Source of the DNA: Spirochaeta sp.
GTDB taxonomy: Bacteria; Spirochaetota; Spirochaetia; DSM-2461
Assembly (NCBI GenBank): GCA_030635565.1
Contig: DAOVYP010000019.1
Span: forward strand, 1 to 14,407
Reading direction: 5' to 3'
Length of the DNA: 14,407 nt
Below are positions 1 through 5,801 of this stretch, piece after piece (position 1 is the stretch's first letter; every line of letters begins with the position of its first letter). The position numbers were made by a program, and so were the translations under genes. The notes beneath the pieces are model-generated. The model saw nothing but the letters and a program-made list of their open reading frames with translations. It made no database searches and was not told where the DNA came from.

Positions 1-1130
1 AAAGATTCCTGAACCGTCATGGCTGGTCCCGGGAGCGACTGTACGATTTTGCCGATCCGGCGTACGTGCAGAACATTACCGCGGTAAAATCAAAACTTCC
101 GGCAGAACTCCACATCGACTCCTTTGTCGGCAGGAGTGTCTGTGAGTACATTCGCAATGTCAGGCAGCCATTTTGTTCCTTCGCTTCTTTTTTAAGTCCC
201 CACAATCCTTACGACCCGCCTGCACCATACGATACCCTCTTTGATGAGACTGATCTTTCCAGAGTGAATATACGGCCTGATGAAATTTCACAAAAGCCCA
301 GGGAAGCTTATGACTATATAAACTCACGTCTGAAATGGCCTTTTACCACGGACAATCTTTCAAAGGAACAAATCCAGATAAGTCGGAGGTATTATTATTC
401 AACCTGTACCCTTATCGACGACTGGGTCGGCCGTATCGTGGCGACCCTGAAAGAACAGGGTCTCTACGAAAATACGGTTATCGTGTACTCCTCCGACCAC
501 GGAGATCTTCTCGGGGACCACGGAATGGTGTACAAACAGTGTTTTTATGAACAAAGCGTACGGGTACCGTTGATTGTTCACTCCCCTCGCAAATTCACAC
601 CGAAGCGGATTAATGATCTCGTGGAATCCATCGATCTTTTTCCCACATTCTGTGAGCTCGGAGGAGCAGATCCGGGACCGGGAAACCAGGGGAGAAGCCT
701 TGTTCCCGTATTATCCGAATCTGCCGGCGATACCGGCTCACGACAACCGCACCGGGAAGCGGCATTCTCTGAAAACTACTTCGGGAAAATGGTGCGGTAT
801 GAACAGTACAAGATGGTTTATTACCCGGGAAAACCCTACGGCGAGTTGTACAATCTGGAGGAAGATCCGAATGAACAGGATAACCTGTGGGACAAACTTG
901 AAAACTCTTCAATAAAAAGAGATTTAAAAGACCTGCTACTGGAGTGGGCGTTCACTTCGGAAGACCCGATGCCCCTCCCTATACGGCCGGACCACCAGGA
1001 TATGACTCCCAGGCAATACGAACTCCATCAAGGCGGCACTCTGGAACAGACCGTTCAGCCATGGTACCTGCAGAATCTTCTGCCGTTGTACGATGGCTGG
1101 GAGTTCGCCGAAGATGGAAATCTGAGGTAA
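1..1130 (+). CDS. Sulfatase (S1 family), C-terminal part, 5' end outside the window
   Basis: The reading frame is open from base 3 without a stop, so the gene starts before the window. The GTG at 66 is internal and not a credible start. The protein hydrolyses sulfate esters, probably on a carbohydrate, as family knowledge; the substrate cannot be told. Visible signature: a Ser-Ser-Asp-His-Gly stretch followed by Leu-Leu-Gly-Asp-His-Gly near bases 486-528, which in this family supplies the metal-binding Asp and His, then a Lys in YKQ and the usual R-V-P-L-I-V strand. An earlier SPHNPYDPP segment also fits the fold. The N-terminal C-x-P-S-R motif that is converted to formylglycine lies outside the window, so activity cannot be judged. 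The C-terminal ~100 residues are typical of arylsulfatase/choline-sulfatase-like proteins (Tyr-Asn-Leu-Glu-Asp-Pro-x-Glu). It ends 19 bases before the convergent kdsB stop. Confidence 0.9.
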   Translation, partial: RFLNRHGWSRERLYDFADPAYVQNITAVKSKLPAELHIDSFVGRSVCEYIRNVRQPFCSFASFLSPHNPYDPPAPYDTLFDETDLSRVNIRPDEISQKPREAYDYINSRLKWPFTTDNLSKEQIQISRRYYYSTCTLIDDWVGRIVATLKEQGLYENTVIVYSSDHGDLLGDHGMVYKQCFYEQSVRVPLIVHSPRKFTPKRINDLVESIDLFPTFCELGGADPGPGNQGRSLVPVLSESAGDTGSRQPHREAAFSENYFGKMVRYEQYKMVYYPGKPYGELYNLEEDPNEQDNLWDKLENSSIKRDLKDLLLEWAFTSEDPMPLPIRPDHQDMTPRQYELHQGGTLEQTVQPWYLQNLLPLYDGWEFAEDGNLR

Positions 1131-1149
1131 TACCTCTGTTGAGAATGAA

Positions 1150-1890
1150 TTATTCCTGACCCCTTTTCACTGCAATGATACTTCGCGCCCTTTCCAGGTC
1201 TTCTTTCGTATCGATACTCAACGCCTCGTATGAGAACCGGGTTTCAATGACTTTCATTTTATATCCATTTTCGAGGACCTTAAGCTGTTCCAGAGATTCA
1301 GCCATTGATAAGGGGGTATCGTCCATTTCGATGTATTTCAATAAAAAGGGCTTTCTATAGGCGTATATTCCAATGTGTTCATACACTCTGTGGTTCTTCT
1401 TCTCCCGTCCGTAAGGAATTAAAGAACGACTGAAATACAGGGCGAATTCATTCCTGTCACGGACAACCTTAACCACATTCGGGTCGGGGAAATGTTCTTC
1501 GGATATCTGATAACAGAGAGTTGCGGTTGATAACTTCTCATCACTGATCATGACTGCAGCAAGTTCATCAATCATTTCAGCCATAATCAGGGGCTCATCA
1601 CCCTGTATGTTGATAATCAGCTCGACATCCAGATTCTTGACAACCTCAGCGGCCCGGCTGGTACCGTTAATATGATCTACAGATGTCATTACAGAGGTTC
1701 CGCCAAACTGCTCAACTGCAGATACAATTCGCTCATCATCGGTTGCGACGATCACCTCATCAATGAGTTTCGCCTGCATGGCTCTTTCATACACATGCTG
1801 TATCATTGGTTTGCCACCTATATCCATGAGCGGCTTACCGGGAAGTCGTGTAGAAGCATATCGAGCAGGGATGATTCCAATGGTTTTCAT
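1150..1890 (-). CDS. kdsB: 3-deoxy-manno-octulosonate cytidylyltransferase (CMP-Kdo synthetase)
   Basis: Activates Kdo with CTP to give CMP-Kdo, the donor for the inner core of LPS, in the cytoplasm. The 246-residue length is normal for KdsB. The N terminus has the nucleotide-binding I-I-P-A-R-Y-x-S-T-R-L-P-G-K-P motif (residues 6-20). The Mg-binding N-I-Q-G-D-E-P-L-I has its Asp at residue 98, and the second metal Asp is in S-I-D-T-K-E-D-L (residue 227); both match the family. One oddity: the loop normally reading G-T-[DE]-R has Ser78 instead of the acidic residue. The ATG has GGAGG five bases upstream. It follows the ~407-residue gene by 29 nt, so the two are probably cotranscribed. Other Kdo genes (kdsA, kdsC, kdsD, waaA) are not in the window. 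A related CMP-ulosonate specificity is possible but less likely. Confidence 0.93.
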   Translation of the reverse strand: MKTIGIIPARYASTRLPGKPLMDIGGKPMIQHVYERAMQAKLIDEVIVATDDERIVSAVEQFGGTSVMTSVDHINGTSRAAEVVKNLDVELIINIQGDEPLIMAEMIDELAAVMISDEKLSTATLCYQISEEHFPDPNVVKVVRDRNEFALYFSRSLIPYGREKKNHRVYEHIGIYAYRKPFLLKYIEMDDTPLSMAESLEQLKVLENGYKMKVIETRFSYEALSIDTKEDLERARSIIAVKRGQE

Positions 1891-1919
1891 GTATTCCTCC
1901 GGCTGAGCTTGTATATTAG

Positions 1920-3143
1920 TTAAGACCGCAGTTCCTTCAATTGCGTCGACACCTTCAATCTGTTTAAAATCTTTTCTCTATCAACAGGTTTGACATGTTC
2001 CACCAGCCATTCCCTCATCTGCTGCCCTTCGTCGGATTGCTGCGGATGGCTTATAAAATCAAGAGATATTCCCAGAGCATCCGCCACTTTGATCGCAATG
2101 AGAGGCCAGACCTCCCCGATATCACCTACGATGGGAATGCTGCCTTCCAACCGTGCAAATGCGGACATCTCCATACGAAACGGTATCCCAGTCAGCTTGG
2201 TTTTCGGAAGGCCCTTGTCAATTGCCTCCTGAACCTTTTCATTCTGTTCCTGGGCCTCTTTGGCTTTCAGTAAATGCTCATCCAGGTCGATTCGGATCAA
2301 GGTCTTCCCCTTGAGACTGCAGGTATGCAGTCCATTCCAATGAGCCCAGATACCATGGCCCGTATAACATTCAAATGGACCATCGTGAATTTCCTGGGTC
2401 AGCGCCACTGCGGACTCTATAATAATGTCTGATTCCTCCATCATGGCGGCAATCTGAGCACAGCGGCGGGATATCGGAATACTGTCGGCAATTGAAATAC
2501 CGACATTCCCGCCACCGACCAACTGGGGTACGGTCACCAGCACCGGCTTCCCCTTCAAGGCACCCATCCCGATCATCGTCCGTCGGTCTGCTCCCCAACC
2601 GGCAACCGTTTCGAAAGGAAGTCCGTATGTTTGTGATATGGCCAGAATTTCGCTGCTGAGATTTTCGGTGCGTAATCCGAGGGGATACGCCATATTTCCG
2701 GCTGCTTTGATGATGACATCACCTTCTGTGTCTTCCCCTTTACGAAGCAGATCCTCGTCAAGAATCATCTCCTTCCTGAGCATATTATGAGTATCATCAC
2801 TCATTATTGAGAACTCGAAAACGCCGCCCATTGGAAGAAAGTGGCTGTCGGGGTCAAAACCCAATTTCGAAGCTTCAACCCTTTTCACTCTGTCGAGACT
2901 TCCACCCATCTCATGTGCGATCACGGCAGAACTGGTGGTTACGCTATCGACGATACCCTTGTTCATGAGTTCGGCAACCAGCGTCGTGACTCCCTCATGA
3001 ATATTCGGACCGCTGCCGATTACGAGCATGACTTTACCGTTTCTTCTTTTAACTTCGATGATCCTGGAAACCGCGTCATCCAGGTTCTCACGGGATTTTT
3101 TTCCCAGGTTCTTGTAAAATTGCTCTGTGGAGCTGATATTCAT
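1920..3143 (-). CDS. Conserved hypothetical protein, possible deoxyhypusine-synthase-like/LOR-SDH-like fold
   Basis: I do not recognise a named family with confidence. Numbered from the ATG at 3143 (407 aa), the protein has a glycine-rich V-I-G-S-G-P-N-I-H-E-G at about residues 41-51. It is followed by a K-G-I-V-D-x-V-T-T-S-S-A-x-x-x-H-E pattern, a G-G-G-N-V-G-I-S-I-A-D stretch near 210-220, and a His/Trp-rich H-D-G-P-F-E-C-Y-T-G-H-G segment near 253-264. The order 'GSGP, region IVD, then AVIAHE' recalls the NAD-binding DHS-like domain of deoxyhypusine synthase and of the C-terminal domain of LOR/SDH-type proteins; this is inference from pattern only. There are no membrane segments or signal peptide, so it is probably cytoplasmic. 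Start choice: ATGs lie at 3158, 3149 and 3143. GGAGG at 3152-3156 is eight bases before the 3143 ATG and overlaps the 3158 ATG, so 3143 is preferred. It lies 29 nt ahead of kdsB. Confidence 0.8.
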   Translation of the reverse strand: MNISSTEQFYKNLGKKSRENLDDAVSRIIEVKRRNGKVMLVIGSGPNIHEGVTTLVAELMNKGIVDSVTTSSAVIAHEMGGSLDRVKRVEASKLGFDPDSHFLPMGGVFEFSIMSDDTHNMLRKEMILDEDLLRKGEDTEGDVIIKAAGNMAYPLGLRTENLSSEILAISQTYGLPFETVAGWGADRRTMIGMGALKGKPVLVTVPQLVGGGNVGISIADSIPISRRCAQIAAMMEESDIIIESAVALTQEIHDGPFECYTGHGIWAHWNGLHTCSLKGKTLIRIDLDEHLLKAKEAQEQNEKVQEAIDKGLPKTKLTGIPFRMEMSAFARLEGSIPIVGDIGEVWPLIAIKVADALGISLDFISHPQQSDEGQQMREWLVEHVKPVDREKILNRLKVSTQLKELRS

Positions 3144-3151
3144 ATCCATGG

Positions 3152-3156
3152 CCTCC
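3152..3156 (-). promoter_or_regulatory. Ribosome binding site that decides the start of the 407-aa gene
   Basis: GGAGG on the minus strand, with an eight-base gap to the ATG at 3143. It overlaps the upstream ATG at 3158 and lies only two bases from the one at 3149, which argues against those two starts. Confidence 0.6.
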
Positions 3157-3179
3157 ATACTACCCTGTTACAAGTCAAA

Positions 3180-3209
3180 ATTCTCCAGTTTGCCGGATCA
3201 TTTTGTCAA
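3180..3209 (-). promoter_or_regulatory. Candidate sigma-70 promoter for the 407-aa gene and kdsB
   Basis: On the minus strand a perfect TTGACA (-35, bases 3209-3204) is followed after 18 bases by GAGAAT (-10, bases 3185-3180; four of six consensus matches). A predicted start near 3173 would leave a short leader of about 30 bases before the ATG at 3143. Just upstream of the -35 lies a 10-bp perfect palindrome (3210-3219). The -10 match is modest, so this is a candidate only. Confidence 0.4.
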
Positions 3210-3219
3210 GTTAATTAAC
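3210..3219. repeat. 10-bp perfect palindrome next to the -35 box
   Basis: GTTAATTAAC reads the same on both strands and abuts the TTGACA of the minus-strand promoter in the divergent intergenic region (3144-3314). It could be an operator shared by the divergent genes, or chance in AT-rich DNA. Confidence 0.3.
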
Positions 3220-3302
3220 CTTTCTGATCAATTCATTATTTTTGCATATATTAAATTGCTGCCGATTAAAAACCTCGATATCTCTGACCCGGAATTCCCG
3301 CT

Positions 3303-3310
3303 GAGGAGGA
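3303..3310 (+). promoter_or_regulatory. Ribosome binding site supporting a TTG start
   Basis: GAGGAGGA ends four bases before a TTG codon at 3315. This is the strongest ribosome binding site near the beginning of the frame and is the reason for choosing TTG over the in-frame ATG at 3399, which has only a weaker GGGAG ten bases upstream. Confidence 0.6.
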
Positions 3311-3314
3311 ACCC

Positions 3315-4442
3315 TTGCCAATCACAAACCGCCTGAGAAACCATATCCCTCTTTCGGGGCCGGCCACTCGGGAACCCTGCGACGGGAGTGAATCGGCTAT
3401 GCGCGTGTCCCTGGGTTTCACACCCCGATGGTACCGCTCCAGGCTGGGTATCGATTTCTCCGAAGCCTGGCACCTGGATCCCATACACCGATTCGATGCG
3501 CTGACGAAAATGAAAGCCCATCTGCATGATTGCTTCCCCGAAGTACCGTATTTCGTCCCCGGCGGAGACCCGGATTCATCCTGCGCCACCATCAGCGGTG
3601 TATACGGAATCATGCTGATTTCCGGACTCTTCGGATTGGAGTTACAGTACAGAAACGATAATTGGCCCGATGCGGCAGGAGGAAGGGTTCTGCCAAGGGA
3701 AGAGCTGGAGATATCCGCAGTTCCTCTGCCGGGAGAAGATTATGACTCCTTTCTGAGATCCCGGCCCTTGTATTCGGGGCTGATGGATCAGATGGACGTC
3801 CTGAAGGAACGCTTCGGTATCATTCCCGGTTACCTAAATTATCAAGGCATCCTGAACGTGGCTTTGAAAATACGGGGACAGGATATCTTCCTGGACCTGT
3901 ATGACGATCCTGAATTCACCCATACTCTGTTCGGCCGGATCGCAGGCCTGATCGGGGCAGTGTCAAAGCGTGTTCAGGCAAGACAACGCAGTTCGGGCTT
4001 CAAGGTCAACTTGCTGTCCATGAGCAACTGCGTCATCAACATGCTGCGGCCTGAGCAGTATGCCGAGTATCTGCTGCCGCTGGACCGCGGATTATCGGTG
4101 GAATATGAACGCTTCGGCATCCATACATGCAATTGGGACGCGACGCCTTATCTTGACGACCTGAGAACCATCGACAACATGGGTTATCTGGATACCGGCC
4201 CCATGGCGGATCTGGAGAAGATCCGTCGATTATTTCCCGAAACCCGTCGGGCCGTTCTTTACAGTCCCGTCTGGCTCAATGAAAAGGACGAAGCGGAAAT
4301 CGCTTCAGATCTGGAACGAATCGCCCGGCTCTATGCCCCCTGCGACATCGTTCTGGCAGACGTTGAGTCGGATACCCCGAACGAAAGAGTGAAGACATTC
4401 CTGCGGATATGCCGTGAACTTGAACCGCCGGCAATGGAATAA
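3315..4442 (+). CDS. Uroporphyrinogen-decarboxylase-like (URO-D superfamily) protein
   Basis: A 375-residue protein of the TIM-barrel URO-D/methyltransferase superfamily, which also contains corrinoid-dependent methyltransferases (MtaA/CmuA type). Supporting pattern: a late I-H-T-C-N-W-D segment at residues 269-275, where relatives carry an H-S-C-G type metal- or thiol-binding loop, an R-P-E-Q-Y-A-E-Y-L-L-P helix at 245-255 before it, and a G-Y-L-N-Y-Q-G-I-L-N segment at 172-181 in place of the family's substrate loop. Neither the signature of true haem-pathway HemE nor any haem gene is nearby, so a role in haem synthesis is unlikely. His270 and Cys272 could coordinate zinc for methyl transfer; this is inference. 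The start is TTG with a strong ribosome binding site, and the N-terminal residues 15-35 look conserved in character. It precedes the YhcH-family gene by 73 bases on the same strand. Confidence 0.78.
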   Translation: MPITNRLRNHIPLSGPATREPCDGSESAMRVSLGFTPRWYRSRLGIDFSEAWHLDPIHRFDALTKMKAHLHDCFPEVPYFVPGGDPDSSCATISGVYGIMLISGLFGLELQYRNDNWPDAAGGRVLPREELEISAVPLPGEDYDSFLRSRPLYSGLMDQMDVLKERFGIIPGYLNYQGILNVALKIRGQDIFLDLYDDPEFTHTLFGRIAGLIGAVSKRVQARQRSSGFKVNLLSMSNCVINMLRPEQYAEYLLPLDRGLSVEYERFGIHTCNWDATPYLDDLRTIDNMGYLDTGPMADLEKIRRLFPETRRAVLYSPVWLNEKDEAEIASDLERIARLYAPCDIVLADVESDTPNERVKTFLRICRELEPPAME

Positions 4443-4515
4443 ACAATGAATCTCTCAGATGATCGATGACGGTTAAAGCGAAGTTGTAGTACATTTAATC
4501 AAGAGGATTATTTAT

Positions 4516-4980
4516 ATGATAAAGGACTCAATCAAAAACTCTTCCGTCTATCACGGGATCCATCCTGGAGTGGATGAAGCACTGAAATCCATCGCCGCCG
4601 GTGAATGCCGTGAATGGGAAACCGGACGTCATGACATACACCACGATGATATCTTCTGCCTCATCCAGGAGTACGAAACCAAACCGAAGGGGAAGCTTGA
4701 AGCCCACGATCGCTATATCGACATTCAGGTGGTGCTGAAGGGAACCGAGCGCATCGGATATTCGGATCGCTCCCGCCTCGTTGTCGATGGAACTTTCGAC
4801 AAATCAGCGGACATCGGGTTCTTCGAGGGAGAAGGAGATCCGATCATACTGAAGGAAGGGGAATTCGCCGTCTTTTTCCCCGGTGACGGTCATGCACCCG
4901 GCCTGAATGCCGGTGATGAACCCTGCCGGGTTCGCAAAGCGGTGTATAAAATTCGTTTATCCCCGAGTGCGGGCACCTGA
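4516..4980 (+). CDS. YhcH/YjgK/YiaL family protein
   Basis: A 154-residue cupin-like beta-barrel protein of the YhcH/YiaL/EbgC family (DUF386), the usual family length. Members act in sugar metabolism; E. coli YhcH (NanQ) is linked to N-acetylneuraminate anomer handling and EbgC is a beta-galactosidase partner. Visible family residues: Glu62-x-His64, then Asp69 and Gln71 in the L-E-A-H-D-R-Y-I-D-I-Q motif, His126 in P-G-D-G-H-A-P-G, and Lys141/Lys145 in R-K-A-V-Y-K. These are the putative metal and sugar ligands. An AGAGG site sits nine bases before the ATG. The protein is cytoplasmic. The upstream URO-D-like gene is 73 bases away, so cotranscription is possible but not certain; the gap shows no clear promoter. 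The particular sugar cannot be assigned, since no transporter or kinase lies beside it. Confidence 0.88.
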   Translation: MIKDSIKNSSVYHGIHPGVDEALKSIAAGECREWETGRHDIHHDDIFCLIQEYETKPKGKLEAHDRYIDIQVVLKGTERIGYSDRSRLVVDGTFDKSADIGFFEGEGDPIILKEGEFAVFFPGDGHAPGLNAGDEPCRVRKAVYKIRLSPSAGT

Positions 4981-5020
4981 TTATAATGTTTAGGATTTAA
5001 CTGACCTCTACTGCCGACGC

Positions 5021-5572
5021 TTAACCGAGATGCGTTTCGCCTTCTTTGTCCACCATCAGGATCACCCGGCATGATGAACAACGGAAACGCCCTGCTTTAA
5101 CTGCTTTCAGTCTGCGATTACAGACCGGACAGACAATCAGGACCGGAAATACCTCAACAGGCGATGAATCCACATTCAACATTCCCAGAGCTTCGTCCCG
5201 GGTCGCACAAAATTGGAAAAAAGTCGTGAATCCCAGGAGCTGAAACACTTCAAAAATCCTGGCGGGCATACCGAATATAATCATAGAGCCCTGCTTCTGC
5301 CGGATAGTTTTAAGTAATGCCGTGAAGGCACCGATACCGGTGCTGGACATAAACGTTGTAGCAGTCGCATCGATTATAATGTTCCGATAACCGGCTTCCA
5401 CCACCCTGATGGCCTGGTTGCGGAAAAAGTCAGCGTTGTACGTATCAATCAACCCGGCAAGACGAATGATTATCGCCCCTTCGGATCCGGCATCTTCAAG
5501 CGAAAGTTTAAGATCGGGGTTTTTATCCAGAGTGATGCTGATTATCGTGCTGCGGTTTTGTGTTGTGGTCAT
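5021..5572 (-). CDS. STAS-domain protein (anti-sigma-factor antagonist-like) with C-terminal zinc ribbon
   Basis: A 183-residue protein. Residues about 20-135 form a STAS domain: the phosphorylation loop reads I-D-A-T-A-T-T-F-M-S-S-T-G-I-G-A-F, with Ser77 at the place of the phospho-serine of SpoIIAA/RsbV. The Asp normally just before it (D-S-S/T-G) is Ser here. Residues about 145-175 form a zinc ribbon with C-P-V-C (Cys148, Cys151) and C-S-S-C (Cys165, Cys168). STAS antagonists release sigma factors or other targets when dephosphorylated; the added ribbon suggests an extra partner or nucleic acid contact, which is inference. The frame extends to 5623, but ATG 5572 has GGGAGG six bases upstream, and the sigma-54 promoter at 5608-5623 would place the transcript start inside the longer form, so 5572 is the start. 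No anti-sigma kinase is adjacent. The gene converges with the YhcH gene, 40 bases away. Confidence 0.85.
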   Translation of the reverse strand: MTTTQNRSTIISITLDKNPDLKLSLEDAGSEGAIIIRLAGLIDTYNADFFRNQAIRVVEAGYRNIIIDATATTFMSSTGIGAFTALLKTIRQKQGSMIIFGMPARIFEVFQLLGFTTFFQFCATRDEALGMLNVDSSPVEVFPVLIVCPVCNRRLKAVKAGRFRCSSCRVILMVDKEGETHLG

Positions 5573-5607
5573 CTTAATCCTCCCGAAGGTAGAATACAAA
5601 AAAACAC

Positions 5608-5623
5608 GCAATGACCGTGCCAA
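5608..5623 (-). promoter_or_regulatory. Sigma-54 (-24/-12) promoter for the STAS gene
   Basis: On the minus strand the bases read TTGGCACGGTCATTGC. This matches the sigma-54 consensus YTGGCACG-N4-TTGC at every fixed position, with the required ten bases between the GG and GC pairs. The predicted start, about 12 bases past the GC, is near 5596, leaving a leader of some 24 bases that holds the GGGAGG ribosome binding site (5579-5584). A bacterial enhancer-binding activator should be needed; none is encoded in the window. Confidence 0.75.
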
Positions 5624-5769
5624 ACTATATATTTATTTACAATGTATGCATTTAGAGGCTTAGACTCATTTTTCAATGTCTGGAAAAATTATGTATATTG
5701 CATAGTCGGCGAGACAATATCATTCGATATCTGCTTTATGGGAAAAGAATTATATCAATCCCTCGCTTT

Positions 5770-5783
5770 TACATATCTATGTA
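5770..5783. promoter_or_regulatory. Inverted repeat, possible upstream activator site
   Basis: TACATA-TC-TATGTA, two 6-bp arms with a two-base centre, about 150 bp upstream of the sigma-54 -24 element in the 229-bp gap between the STAS and adenine deaminase genes. The distance is typical of enhancer-binding protein sites. A weaker repeat (ATATC-N4-GATAT) lies at 5717-5730. The rest of the gap is AT-rich with no gene and no clear terminator for the upstream ade gene. Confidence 0.35.
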
Positions 5784-5801
5784 TAAGGAATAGCTGCAGA
5801 T

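Noticed and set aside
66..1130. GTG at 66 as the start of the sulfatase
   Set aside because: The frame is open to the left edge and the protein lacks the family's N-terminal half, so the gene is truncated by the window.
1124..1136. GAGGTA-A-TACCTC inverted repeat at the sulfatase stop as a terminator
   Set aside because: The one-base centre cannot form an RNA loop and no T-run follows.
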